Notes: generated by a model not told the origin, from the letters alone. DNA of 64,000 bases from an uncultured Pseudomonadales bacterium (GCA_938091935.1 CALKNV010000038.1:1-64000), one strand, 5' to 3'; positions 30,063 to 40,474 are shown, counted from the first letter of the stretch. Numbers and translations are program-made.

Positions 30063-32690
30063 TCAGGTGAGTCTCCGCAGCACATTGAGTGGGCTGATTT
30101 GCACTACGCCACGGGTAGACAGTATGCCAAGACCCGCAATGATCAGCATGCCCAGCAAGGGTCCCAAGGGCCACACCCAGTAATGGAATGAGAAGTCCTG
30201 CTGGAAGACTTCTTGCTGCAAATAGTACAGGCTCGCCTCAGCGCCAATGGTAGCGATCAGGCCGGCAATAAACCCAATCGTGGCAAACTCAATGAGCAGG
30301 CTGGTCATGATCAGTTTCTGCCCAGCACCAAGGGTGCGCAATATGGCATTTTCATGAAAGCGCTCATCCAGGCTGGCATTGACGCAGGACAGCAATACCA
30401 GGGCACCACATACAAGCACTAATACCGAGATTAGTTCAATAGCGGAAGTAACCTGGGCGATTATGGTTTGAATCTGTTCAATCAGCGCATCGATCTCAAT
30501 GACCACCATGGTTGGTACCAGGCGAATGAGGTCATTCAGCAACATTTTTTGCTCCTGCTCCATCAATGCTGTTGACAGATACGTACCGCCGAGGTGGTCG
30601 ATGGTGCCCGGAGAAAAAATAATAAAAAAGTTAGGCTGCATATTATCCCAACGCACGCTGCGAAAGTTGCTGACCTCCGCGTAAACCGTCTGCTGGTTTA
30701 TTTCAAATTCGAGGCGATCGCCAAGTTCCAGATCCAGCCACTCGGCATAGTCCTGTTCGATTGATACATAGCCAGCCTGCGGTTTCTCTCCCCACCACTC
30801 ACCGGCGGTAATCCCATTGTCAGGCGGTACTTTATCTGCCCAGGTCACCTGGCGCCGGCTCAATCCACCGCGTACTCGGCGACCCTCCTCGCCTTCACCG
30901 GCTGCACCGGTATCAGGTTCGCCCGCGGCGGCCTGTGCCGCCTCACTGAGTTCGACGTCATCGAGGTTGGCGTTTTCAGTAAGAGTGTTCTGTTCATCGT
31001 CACCGAGATTGCCTTCGGGGTTGGGTTCGTCCCCGTTGACGCGGGTAACCCTGGCGCTAATCAACGGGTAGAAAGCATTGCCCTGGATACCGTTGTTAGC
31101 GAAAAAATTCTCTATCTCACCAATCTGATTGCGAGTGATATTCATCATGAAGTGATTTGGCGTGTCTTCGGGCAACTGCGCCTGCCATTCATCGATCAGA
31201 TCTGTTCGCAGCAGCGTTAAAATCAATAGCGACATGATAGTCACCGAGAACACCATAACCTGCAGCACGTTCTGGCTGCGCCGCCTGCGAGCCGCAGTCA
31301 TAGCCAGCTTCCAGGCGTTGCCAGCCTTCATACCAGCTGAACCACCTGAGCGCAGAAAAAGATAGGATACAATGGACAGGAACAGAGCAATCCCTGCTAC
31401 CGAACTTACCAGCACGGAAGTCAGCACCAAATCCTGACTGTACCAATACACCAGGGAGATAGTGCCAAGTATCCCGAATGCATATGGCACTTTATCGCTG
31501 ATCTTTTGCTGACTCATATCCTTGCGCAACACACGCAGAGGCGGTGTTTCCCGCAGAGCTAACAATGGCGGCAACGCAAACGCCAGCAAGCAGATGACAG
31601 CCGTCAGCGCACCAATCACGTAAGGCTGGAGACCCGGTTCCGGCAACTCCACCAGCATGATGGATTCCAATAGGCGCAAAATGCCCAGTTGCACCAGCCA
31701 ACCTAAAACCCAACCAGCGACCACGGCAAAAAACGCGAGCACAAGCTGCACCGTGAGGTAAATGAACGTTATCTGGGAAGAGGTGCATCCCAGCGTTTTC
31801 AGGATCGCAACATAATCGTAGTGACGCTCACTGTAACGTTTGGCTGTTAGCGCAATCGCGACGCCGGCCAGAATAACTGCAAACAGCGAACCCAAAAGCA
31901 AGAAACTCTCTGCGCGATCAAGCGCATCAGCAACTTCCTGACTCTCGTCCCGCACATCGCGGATATAGAATCGACCTCGCCACTCTTCTTGAGCACGAAA
32001 CCACTGTTCAAAATCGTCCAGTTCGGACAGTTCATCGCTAGCGAACAGGTAGCGGTAGCTAACTCGACTTCCCAACTGCACGACGTTGGTGGCCGGCACA
32101 TCAGCCATATTGAGCATCAGCCGCGGACCCGCGTTATCCATCATGCTGCCGCCGGTCCGATCCGGCTCGGTTATGATGATCTCGCTTACCAGTAACTCGG
32201 CTTCACCAACGAACACGGTGTCACCTACTTCTATTTCAAGTGCGGGCAGGGCTCTGGCTTCAAGCCACACTTCCCCCGGGGGAGGCCCACTCAAAATAGG
32301 CCTGCCCCTGGTAAAAGCTGCCTCTGTAATAATGACTTCACCACGCAGGGGATAGGCGTCGCTCACCGCTTTCGCCGCCACCAGCATATTGCTGGAGTCA
32401 GAGAACGCCATAGAAGTGAATGAAAGGGTTTGCGCGGTGCGCAACCCTCGGGTCTGACCCTCCACCAGAATTTCTTCCGGTAACTCCCCGCGTCCACTGA
32501 CGATGCGATCTGCTGCGAGCATATTCGCAGATTCCAGCAACAGGGCTTTTTCCAGTCGATCTGTGAACAGGGCAATACCGGTGACTGAGGTCACCGCCAT
32601 GACAAGAGCAATAAATAACAGGCGCAGTTCACCGCCATTCCAGTCACGCCAAAGTAGACGCAGAGCCACAGTAAAGAGATTGGAACTCAT
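30063..32690 (-). CDS. ybbP: ABC transporter permease (YbbP-like, FtsX domains)
   Basis: LFTVALRLLWRDWNGGELRLLFIALVMAVTSVTGIALFTDRLE; multiple TM segments; LDERFHENAILRTLGAGQKLIMTSLLIEFATIG; alternative start 32732. Confidence 0.93.
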   Translation of the reverse strand: MSSNLFTVALRLLWRDWNGGELRLLFIALVMAVTSVTGIALFTDRLEKALLLESANMLAADRIVSGRGELPEEILVEGQTRGLRTAQTLSFTSMAFSDSSNMLVAAKAVSDAYPLRGEVIITEAAFTRGRPILSGPPPGEVWLEARALPALEIEVGDTVFVGEAELLVSEIIITEPDRTGGSMMDNAGPRLMLNMADVPATNVVQLGSRVSYRYLFASDELSELDDFEQWFRAQEEWRGRFYIRDVRDESQEVADALDRAESFLLLGSLFAVILAGVAIALTAKRYSERHYDYVAILKTLGCTSSQITFIYLTVQLVLAFFAVVAGWVLGWLVQLGILRLLESIMLVELPEPGLQPYVIGALTAVICLLAFALPPLLALRETPPLRVLRKDMSQQKISDKVPYAFGILGTISLVYWYSQDLVLTSVLVSSVAGIALFLSIVSYLFLRSGGSAGMKAGNAWKLAMTAARRRRSQNVLQVMVFSVTIMSLLILTLLRTDLIDEWQAQLPEDTPNHFMMNITRNQIGEIENFFANNGIQGNAFYPLISARVTRVNGDEPNPEGNLGDDEQNTLTENANLDDVELSEAAQAAAGEPDTGAAGEGEEGRRVRGGLSRRQVTWADKVPPDNGITAGEWWGEKPQAGYVSIEQDYAEWLDLELGDRLEFEINQQTVYAEVSNFRSVRWDNMQPNFFIIFSPGTIDHLGGTYLSTALMEQEQKMLLNDLIRLVPTMVVIEIDALIEQIQTIIAQVTSAIELISVLVLVCGALVLLSCVNASLDERFHENAILRTLGAGQKLIMTSLLIEFATIGFIAGLIATIGAEASLYYLQQEVFQQDFSFHYWVWPLGPLLGMLIIAGLGILSTRGVVQISPLNVLRRLT

Positions 32691-32724
32691 GGCAGAAGGT
32701 TTGTTTAAACTGTTCAGCGCAGCT

Positions 32725-33420
32725 TCAGGCACTCACTGATTCCTCTACGGTATTCGTTGTGTCTTCCGCGATTTCGCCTGCCACCAGTTTGATGACGCGA
32801 TTGCAGCGCTGCGCAAGGCGCTCATCATGGGTCACCAGGACCAGCGTGGTGGAAAATTCTCGATTAAGCTCAAACAGCAATTCAATAACTTTTTTACCGG
32901 TAGCTGTATCCAAATTACCAGTTGGCTCATCGGCAAACAGGATTTGTGCCTGAGTCGCAAATGCACGTGCGATGGCAACTCGCTGCTGTTCACCCCCGGA
33001 CAATTGGTTAGGGTAGTGATGCCAGCGCTCTTCCAGTCCGACGCGCTGCAGGAGCTGCTTGGCCTTGTCCCGAGCTTGGTCATCTCCTTTTAATTCGATC
33101 GGAAGCATGACATTTTCCAGCGCGGTCAGACTGGGCAGGAGCTGAAATGACTGGAACACAAAACCAACAAGCTGCCCCCGCAGCATGGCCCGCTGCTCTT
33201 CATCCATTTCGGTCAGATTGTTGTCGTCCAGCAAAACATCGCCACTAGTGGCACCGTCCAGCCCAGCCATCAAACCCAGCAAGGTGGATTTACCCGAACC
33301 CGACGCACCGACAATAGCGACTATCTCACCCTCGTTTACCTTGAGCGTGATGCCCTTTAATATCGTTAACAGTCCTTCGCTGGTGTCCACGCTCTTCACC
33401 AGGTTACGAGTTTCGATCAT
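32725..33420 (-). CDS. ybbA: ABC transporter ATP-binding protein (YbbA-like)
   Basis: IVAIVGASGSGKSTLLGLMAGLD (Walker A), NQLSGGEQQRVAIARAF (signature), QILFADEPTGNLD (Walker B). Confidence 0.96.
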   Translation of the reverse strand: MIETRNLVKSVDTSEGLLTILKGITLKVNEGEIVAIVGASGSGKSTLLGLMAGLDGATSGDVLLDDNNLTEMDEEQRAMLRGQLVGFVFQSFQLLPSLTALENVMLPIELKGDDQARDKAKQLLQRVGLEERWHHYPNQLSGGEQQRVAIARAFATQAQILFADEPTGNLDTATGKKVIELLFELNREFSTTLVLVTHDERLAQRCNRVIKLVAGEIAEDTTNTVEESVSA

Positions 33421-33736
33421 GTCATGCAGCTCCGAGGCATTGGGGGCCTGATTATAGACGAGTCCTGACGGGCGTTACCTTACAGGGAGGATCCTGTATT
33501 TGCTATTTTGAGGGCTGAAGCATCAACTTCGACTTCCAACGCAGCAGTGACTCATCAGATAAAGGATCTTATTTAGCTGTTTTTACGTAATCTATGTTTT
33601 TACGCTCTATAAAGCGACACGGTTTACGAGACTGCCAGCTTCTTGAATCTCTGAGCTTTATGAATTGATGAGGGCCAATTCAGAGAATTATGGTGGATAA
33701 TTAACATAGATAGCCCGGCCAGTACCTGACGATGCG

Positions 33737-34363
33737 ATGAAATACCCTACTTTTAGACTACTTACCACTATTCTGCTCTGCCTGATTTGGGTAAATAGCT
33801 CACATAGCGACGACGACAAGACGGTACTGGTGTTCGGAGATAGTCTCAGTGCATCCTATGGCATTGAAGAAGAACAGGGTTGGGTAAATCTACTGTCTGA
33901 AAAACTGCGCCAGGCACAATCACCCTACTCGGTGATTAATGCCAGTGTTAGTGGCGAAACCTCCACTGGCGGCTTATCCAGGCTGCCCGCCGCTCTGGCA
34001 GAATTTCAGCCCAGCGTGGTGATTCTGGAACTTGGAGGTAATGATGGATTACGTGGACTACCCCTGGCGACCCTGCAAGCAAACCTGGAGGAAATGGTCA
34101 GCCTGAGCCAACAGGCGGGTGCAAAAGTGCTGCTGGCAGGAATTCAGATCCCCCCGAACTATGGACCCCGCTATACCGAACCATTCTATGCCCTGTTCAG
34201 CGAGATTGCGGAGGCTGAACAGTTGCCTTTCGTCCCCTTCCTCATCGATGGTATTCCGCAACAGCCTGGACTCATGCAGAATGATGGTATTCATCCCCGC
34301 GCAGAAGCACAGCACATGATCCTCGACAATGTGTGGCCAGTTTTGGAGCCCATGCTGCAATAG
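33737..34363 (+). CDS. tesA: SGNH hydrolase, multifunctional acyl-CoA thioesterase/lysophospholipase/arylesterase
   Basis: TVLVFGDSLSASYGIEEEQGWVNLL; VVILELGGNDGLRGLP; NDGIHPRAEAQHMILDNVW; divergent from ybbA as in E. coli. Confidence 0.95.
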   Translation: MKYPTFRLLTTILLCLIWVNSSHSDDDKTVLVFGDSLSASYGIEEEQGWVNLLSEKLRQAQSPYSVINASVSGETSTGGLSRLPAALAEFQPSVVILELGGNDGLRGLPLATLQANLEEMVSLSQQAGAKVLLAGIQIPPNYGPRYTEPFYALFSEIAEAEQLPFVPFLIDGIPQQPGLMQNDGIHPRAEAQHMILDNVWPVLEPMLQ

Positions 34364-34540
34364 AATAGCCCGTAACGGCTGCAATGGGTTGCTACTCGCT
34401 GGAACTCAGCGGCAAGGCAGTTACGCATTCGTGTTTGCTGATTTGCTGAGACTGCAAAGACAGGCGCGCAAGAAAATTTCGCTCCCGTAATAATGAGAAA
34501 ATAATCAAGGCAGGAATTGAATCAGCAGGAGACTCAAGCG

Positions 34541-34948
34541 CTAGACGATGCTGAGTTCAATATTGGCGGACTGGTCCATCTCGAAGCCTTTACCTTCATA
34601 CCATTTGCGTAGGACCTCAAGCTCTCCTTTAGCTTCGCCATAGATAAAATCCACCCGCTCTTCTTTGCAGAAACGAATCACTTCTTCCAGCAGAGCGCTT
34701 CCTATGCCCTGGTTTCGGTAATTTTGGGAAACCTCGATAACCTTGAGGCAATAGCTGACACCTGGCGCTATGGAACCATCTTTTGCACCCTTGCGCACCC
34801 GCTTCAGAGACTGACGCTCAGGCTTTGAACTCAGCTGGGCATAAGCTACCGGGTTGGCGCCGCAGTATGCCTGAAAGAACAGACGTGGCGCCAGGCCATC
34901 TGGCTTGGTCAGCTTGATGTTCGGTACGTTGCAGTCCAGATCGCTCAT
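34541..34948 (-). CDS. GNAT family N-acetyltransferase
   Basis: SYCLKVIEVSQNYRNQGIGSALLEEVIRFCKEE; KWYEGKGFEMD. Confidence 0.88.
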   Translation of the reverse strand: MSDLDCNVPNIKLTKPDGLAPRLFFQAYCGANPVAYAQLSSKPERQSLKRVRKGAKDGSIAPGVSYCLKVIEVSQNYRNQGIGSALLEEVIRFCKEERVDFIYGEAKGELEVLRKWYEGKGFEMDQSANIELSIV

Positions 34949-35120
34949 AATTATCGCTTTTCCCCCAGGGGATCGAGAACCTTACAGGCTAAGAATGGAC
35001 CTCACAAGAAGTAATTTCCGCTGGGGGCAGATGTTGAGCCGTCTCAATGCCCTTTAAATGCAAAAGATTGTATGACCCCTACAAAGCTGACAGCGAGATG
35101 GAATTCACAGTATCGCGGAA

Positions 35121-35136
35121 CTCACAGTCCTGTGAG
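35121..35136. repeat. perfect inverted repeat CTCACAG-TC-CTGTGAG
   Basis: Directly read, just beyond the MFS gene stop. Confidence 0.55.
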
Positions 35137-35140
35137 CCAG

Positions 35141-36418
35141 TTAGCGTGGGGCGTCGGAGGGATTTCCCACATTTTTCGTGGTATCGGCCTCATTAAGCCG
35201 ATACAGCATGAAGGCAGAAGCGAGGTTGCAGCTCGCGATCACCACCAGAGACAAATCGTAATTGCCTGCAATGTCATAGTAATACGCCACCAGGATGGGG
35301 CCCAGGGCCGACATGCCAAAGGTAAAAGGCATAGCTGTAGAGCGCACGGATCCGAGGTAGCGACGCCCAAAAACAGAGGCCCAAATCACTTCCTGAAGCG
35401 GCAGCAAACCACCCCAGCCTACTCCCATTAACAGGAATCCCCCATACACCCAGGAGTCGAGTTGCCGGTTAATGCTCCAGACTATCAGCAGGATGGCAGA
35501 ACCGGTTATCGCCGCGCCTACTGCTGCCAATTTCTTCGGGCTATACAAATCTATCAGGATTCCCCAAAACGGCTTACTAAAGAATGCAGGCACCGAGGCA
35601 AGGGAAATCATGCTTGAGGCGACCAATCTAGAGTAACCCGCGTCCGTCATTAACGGGATGGTCTGGGTCAGCATCACGGTTATTGATATCTGAAATAGAC
35701 CAAAGGCCAGTACGAGGAAGTAAAAACTGGAGGTGCGCATGGCCTGCGCTCTGGTCATAGATTTGTCAAAATCCAGCCGCGCCGCGGCCCCTTTGCCGGA
35801 CGCTACCTCATCGTGGCTATGCCCGTCGGGATGTAAGTCAAAATCTTCGGGGCGACGCCGCACGACCAGCGCAGCAGGCAGGGTAAGAAGCAGCGCCACC
35901 AGGCCCAGGATACGCCAAGAATCCCGCCAGCCAAAGCTGTCTACCAGCAGCGTGGCGACTGGTGGCAGCACGATGCCAGCAAGCGAGATCCCCATTCCTG
36001 CCAGGGCAACCGCCTTACCCCGTTTCTCGACAAACCATTTTCCAAGCGTGACATTCACTACCAGGTTGCCAATCATCGCCGAGCCCATGGTTAGCATCAG
36101 ACCATTGATCAGTAACCATTGGCCGAGGGTATCGATACTGCCAAGGCTAAACATGGCGGCAGATAGCACCAGAGCGCCCATTACAATGAATGGCCGTCCG
36201 CCCCATCGATCGATATGCGTGCCAATCAGGAAACCAGTGGTAGCAAGCACAATCTGCCCAATAGAACGCGCGGCGGTAAACTCCGCCCGGCTCCAGGCAA
36301 ATTCCTCAGTCATGGGTATCAGAAAAGAACCCACCACATAATTTGCCATACCCACAGCAACGAACTGGGTAACAAACCCTGCCGCTACAATCCAATAGCC
36401 GTAGTAGACGCGAGACAT
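35141..36418 (-). CDS. MFS transporter
   Basis: YYGYWIVAAGFVTQFVAVGMANYVVGSFLIPMTEEFAWSRAEFTAARSI; about 12 hydrophobic segments. Confidence 0.92.
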   Translation of the reverse strand: MSRVYYGYWIVAAGFVTQFVAVGMANYVVGSFLIPMTEEFAWSRAEFTAARSIGQIVLATTGFLIGTHIDRWGGRPFIVMGALVLSAAMFSLGSIDTLGQWLLINGLMLTMGSAMIGNLVVNVTLGKWFVEKRGKAVALAGMGISLAGIVLPPVATLLVDSFGWRDSWRILGLVALLLTLPAALVVRRRPEDFDLHPDGHSHDEVASGKGAAARLDFDKSMTRAQAMRTSSFYFLVLAFGLFQISITVMLTQTIPLMTDAGYSRLVASSMISLASVPAFFSKPFWGILIDLYSPKKLAAVGAAITGSAILLIVWSINRQLDSWVYGGFLLMGVGWGGLLPLQEVIWASVFGRRYLGSVRSTAMPFTFGMSALGPILVAYYYDIAGNYDLSLVVIASCNLASAFMLYRLNEADTTKNVGNPSDAPR

Positions 36419-36697
36419 GTAAATAACTGATTGGGTTTAAGGAAGAAGCGGTGGGATTCTATTTCAAAGTATCGCGATAGTACAGGATCTCGTCACAAAC
36501 ACCGAAGATAAAGCCATAATAAGTTACACCTGACTCTGTTATTAGGCGAAGCCCACACCGATATTAGCCAGGAATACTAATGAACAAAGTGTGAAAAGTA
36601 GCGTACGTTCTACAGCCACAATCAGCTCTTTATGCGCTGAGCGCGAGCCCTCGGTGACTTAAACGCATGTCACACAGGCTCGCTGGGATTTGCAGGA

Positions 36698-37309
36698 CTA
36701 AAATGCCGTCCTGATAGTTCCGGTAGCGCGCCGATTAGGCTGGGTAGATTGGCCAGATGGTCTTTTTCCATACCTGCCGGTACGGGAGCGATCGATAGAG
36801 GTAGTAGGCAAGCGATAGCGGGTCACAACAGGAGGCGTAATGATAAAGACGTCAGGCGCAGGCTGCGCATACCTTGCATGGTAGAACTCAATGTTCAACC
36901 CGGTAAACAAATTGCTGATTGTTCCTACCGTGTGATAGACGTTCCGATCATGCACTCGACTGACGCGAAGAAACGCCCGTTCCATTTCCTGGTAGTGGCG
37001 CGCCACTTCGCGGAATTCAGAGCGCTGAAACGAGGGAGAACGATTGCGCCGGATAGCATTTACCAGACCAGCCGAGGCCTGGCTCAGACGTTGTGCACTA
37101 AATCGCACGCTATGGTATCCGCCACCCTTAAGCTGCTTCGCAAGATTACTGCTGGCGGCATTCAACTCAGTTGCAAGCCGGAATATCTCAAATTCAGTAG
37201 CAGAAACCGGCTGGCTCAGGGCGATTACTCCGAGTAGTAAGCAGCCTGCTTTTAATAACTTATTGCTGAACAACGCGCTTAATTCTGCGTGCAAGAAACT
37301 CACCTTCAC
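36698..37309 (-). CDS. hypothetical exported protein
   Basis: Signal-like N-terminus (LLKAGCLLLGVIALSQPVSATEF) then helical FRLATELNAASSNLAKQLKGGGYHSVRFSAQRLSQASAGLVNAIRR and a basic C-terminal tail. Confidence 0.6.
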   Translation of the reverse strand: MKVSFLHAELSALFSNKLLKAGCLLLGVIALSQPVSATEFEIFRLATELNAASSNLAKQLKGGGYHSVRFSAQRLSQASAGLVNAIRRNRSPSFQRSEFREVARHYQEMERAFLRVSRVHDRNVYHTVGTISNLFTGLNIEFYHARYAQPAPDVFIITPPVVTRYRLPTTSIDRSRTGRYGKRPSGQSTQPNRRATGTIRTAF

Positions 37310-37387
37310 TCCAGTGTATCAGGCTTCACCCAGAGAGTAAGACCATACTAGAGCGATCGGCATGAACCTCCGCTGAATCGCGGCGCG

Positions 37388-38140
37388 CTAGTAATAATGA
37401 GAGAGCCCTTCTTCGCCTGCACAGATCGCCAGGTATTCTCTTATAACCGGCTCCAGCCCATGCAGGATAGATTCTATAACCAGAGCGTGCCCAATCGAGA
37501 CTTCAAGAATATTGGGAACTTCCAAAAATCTTCGCAGATTCTTGATATCCAGATCGTGACCCGCGTTGACGCCTATACCAAGCTGCTGGGCCTGCTCTGC
37601 CGTCGCCTTATAGCTCTCAAACAATCGATGCTCAGACTCCAGACCATAATGCTGTGCATAACCCTCGGTATACAGTTCAATACGATCAGCACCCACTGAC
37701 TTCACGCCTGCCACCAGCTCAGGATCAGGATCCAAAAACAGGCTACTGCGAATACCCGCCTCTTGTAACCGCGCCACCACGCTACTTAACAACGCCTGAT
37801 TTACCCCAACATCCCAACCATGATCAGAGGTCAACTGGGCCGGGTCGTCAGGTACAAGCGTGCACTGCGCTGGTTTTGCTTCCAGTACCAGCGCGAGAAA
37901 TTCTTCGGAAGGGTAGCCTTCGATATTGAATTCGACATCCGGGTACAGACTCAAAAACTCTGCCAGGTCATGGACATCCTGTCGCGTGACATGCCGCTCG
38001 TCTGGTCGAGGATGCACAGTGACTCCTTTAACGCCCAGATTTATCACCTTGCCGACAAAATTACATAGATTTGGGAAATCACGCCCCCGGGAATTTCGCA
38101 GCAAGGCGATCTTGTTCACATTGACGCTCAGCATAGTCAT
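37388..38140 (-). CDS. pdxJ: pyridoxine 5'-phosphate synthase
   Basis: LSVNVNKIALLRNSRGRDFPNLCNFVGKVINLGVKGVTVHPRPDERHV; CTLVPDDPAQLTSDHGWDV; GIGVNAGHDLDIKNLRRF; EVSIGHALVIESI. Confidence 0.97.
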   Translation of the reverse strand: MTMLSVNVNKIALLRNSRGRDFPNLCNFVGKVINLGVKGVTVHPRPDERHVTRQDVHDLAEFLSLYPDVEFNIEGYPSEEFLALVLEAKPAQCTLVPDDPAQLTSDHGWDVGVNQALLSSVVARLQEAGIRSSLFLDPDPELVAGVKSVGADRIELYTEGYAQHYGLESEHRLFESYKATAEQAQQLGIGVNAGHDLDIKNLRRFLEVPNILEVSIGHALVIESILHGLEPVIREYLAICAGEEGLSHYY

Positions 38141-38203
38141 CGTATTGTCTCCTGAAACTGCAGGCCCTCAGGGCTCATAATCGGATTTGGTAAAAACAAG
38201 TGT

Positions 38204-38996
38204 TTAAGCGCCGGTGCAGAGAAAATCCATGGCTATTTTCTTAAAAACCTGCGGCTTGTCAGCATGGAGCCAGTGTCCCGCCCCCATTATGATCTTCAAG
38301 TCAGAATCAGGAAACAGGGACAGGATTTCCGCTTTGTGGGAGGCCTGAATGTAAGCGGATTCAGCACCTTTCACAAACAGAGTCGGTTTTTCAAAACTGC
38401 CTGCATGTGCAGGCATAACGCGCAGCGCGTCATAGTTGGCCTCGATCGCGGCGAGATTCAAACGCCAGCGAAAACCACCTTCCGGTCGTCTTAGCAGATT
38501 GGTGAGAACGAACTTACGGGTTGGCTCATCCAGAATGTAATCGCGCAGGAATTTCTCCGCCTCGGTGCGACTAGCAATGGACTCCAGTGGCAAGGCATTC
38601 ATTCCCGCAATGACCCGCAAGTGTCCTTCCGCCTGCTCCGGATAGGAGACCGGCGCAATATCCACCACCAAAAGCCGTTCGATGAGATCCGGCATTGTTA
38701 ACGCCAGCTCCATGCCGACTTTCCCCCCCATGGAATGACCGAGCATGGAGCAGTCTTGTAATCCCAGATCTGCAATCAGGGCTGCTACATCGCTTGCCAT
38801 GACTGGATAGTCGAACTCGGTTGCGTGTGGCGAATCACCGTGGTTGCGCAGATCGACTCCGTAGACTGAAAAGTGCTCAGCGAACTGTTTGCAGTGCCAA
38901 CCCCAGTTGGCCTGGCTGCCAAACAGGCCATGTAACACCAGCAGGGCCGGCCCATCATCTGAGTACTTTCTGAAACTGAGGGGAATCGCGGTCAAC
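38204..38996 (-). CDS. alpha/beta-fold hydrolase (YbfF-like)
   Basis: LLVLHGLFGSQANWGWHCKQFAEHFSVYGVDLRNHGDSPH; CSMLGHSMGGKVGMELAL; GAGHWLHADKP; likely TTG start at 38996 abutting the upstream stop. Confidence 0.92.
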
Positions 38997-39470
38997 TTAA
39001 TCGAGCTCCGCCAATAGTGCTTTGACGTCGTCATGGTGAGACTTGGTCTTGAACTTGTCCATGATATGGACCAGCCTGCCATCTCTATTAATGATGAACG
39101 TGGTGCGAATTAGGCCCATAAATTCACGTCCCATAAACTTCTTTAAGCCCCAGACACCATACTTATCCGCTACTGCGTGATCTTCGTCTGATAGCAAGGT
39201 GAAGTTCAGTGACTCTTTGTCTTCGAATTTCTTCAGGCGAGCCACCGGGTCGGGACTCACACCCAGCGCTACAGCATTAAATTTTTTCAGTTCCTTCTGT
39301 GAGTCGCGCAAGCCACAGGCCTGCAGGGTGCAACCCGGCGTCATCGCCTTGGGATAGAAGTAAAGCACCACGTGGCTTTTGTCATGAAAATCCTTCAGCG
39401 AAACCTTGTCACCGTTTTGATCCAATAATGTGAATGCGGGGGCTAAATTGCCAAGCTTGGGAACACTCAT
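38997..39470 (-). CDS. bcp: thioredoxin-dependent thiol peroxidase
   Basis: MSVPKLGNLAPAFTLLDQNGDKVSLKDF; VVLYFYPKAMTPGCTLQACGLRDSQKEL. Confidence 0.95.
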   Translation of the reverse strand: MSVPKLGNLAPAFTLLDQNGDKVSLKDFHDKSHVVLYFYPKAMTPGCTLQACGLRDSQKELKKFNAVALGVSPDPVARLKKFEDKESLNFTLLSDEDHAVADKYGVWGLKKFMGREFMGLIRTTFIINRDGRLVHIMDKFKTKSHHDDVKALLAELD

Positions 39471-39596
39471 CGTCTGCTGACCTCTCCTTTTGGGCTGGGT
39501 TTGGGGATTGATAGATGGAAAATCTGCCGACCTGAATCCTTCAGGCCCCAGCACACATTATACCGGGGCTGGGCGAGCCCATGTTAAACTCTCTGC

Positions 39597-40307
39597 ATGA
39601 ATTCACATCCCCGCTCTATTGTAGTTTTGACAGGTGCAGGCATCTCTGCCGAGTCAGGTATTGAGACTTTCAGAGCGGCGGACGGCCTGTGGGCTAATCA
39701 CCCTGTGGATGATGTGGCTACAGCTGAAGGCTTCGAGCGAAATCCGCAGCTGGTTTACCAATTCTATAACCAGCGGCGTAGACAGCTACTATCACAAGAG
39801 ATAAGGCCAAACCTGGCCCACACCGCACTGGCTCGATTCGAGCATGAATTCGACGGCGAATTTCTGCTGATTACCCAGAATGTTGACAATCTGCATGCGC
39901 GCGCCGGCAGTGTAAATCTGCTGCACATGCATGGCGAACTGCTGAAAATGCGCTGCCTGAATTCGAAACTGGTCTTCGATATCACCGAAGACCTGGACTA
40001 CGACACCCACTGCCGCTGCTGCCGTTCCCCGGGCAATTTGCGACCCCATGTGGTGTGGTTTGGCGAAATGCCCTTTCACATGAACCAAATTAACAATGCA
40101 CTTGAAAGCTGCGATATGTTCGTTGCCATTGGCACTTCAGGCAATGTCTATCCGGCTTCAGGTTTTTACCAGACCGCAAAAATAAGACGCGCTCATACTG
40201 TAGAGTTGAATCTGGAAGAAACCGGTTCATCATTCGACGCGCACGTCTATGGCCCGGCCACAGGAACAGTGCCACAGTTTTTTAACCAGATCCTTGAGCA
40301 GTCATAG
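39597..40307 (+). CDS. cobB: Sir2 family NAD-dependent protein deacylase (CobB type)
   Basis: IVVLTGAGISAESGIETFRAADGLW; LLITQNVDNLHARAG; LRPHVVWFGEMP; YxxR in QFYNQRRRQL. Confidence 0.96.
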   Translation: MNSHPRSIVVLTGAGISAESGIETFRAADGLWANHPVDDVATAEGFERNPQLVYQFYNQRRRQLLSQEIRPNLAHTALARFEHEFDGEFLLITQNVDNLHARAGSVNLLHMHGELLKMRCLNSKLVFDITEDLDYDTHCRCCRSPGNLRPHVVWFGEMPFHMNQINNALESCDMFVAIGTSGNVYPASGFYQTAKIRRAHTVELNLEETGSSFDAHVYGPATGTVPQFFNQILEQS

Positions 40308-40364
40308 AAGCAATGATCGTTTACTTTGATTCACCGTGCGGTGAACTCACAGAATGAACTCGAA

Positions 40365-40397
40365 GGCTCAACTCAAAGGCTCAAAGTAAGTTGAGCC
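40365..40397. repeat. 9-bp perfect inverted repeat GGCTCAACT...AGTTGAGCC
   Basis: Directly read, 58 nt past the cobB stop; 15-nt loop, no immediate T-run. Confidence 0.6.
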
Positions 40398-40474
40398 AAT
40401 CTCCGTTTTATGCCGTATGCTCGCTGTTCGCCAAACAACGCTTAATGATTTTTATCGGTCAAGGAAGCTGAATT

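Noticed and set aside
35733-36341. 202-codon plus-strand ORF
   Set aside because: Antisense to an MFS transporter gene; Ser/Arg/Pro-rich shadow composition.
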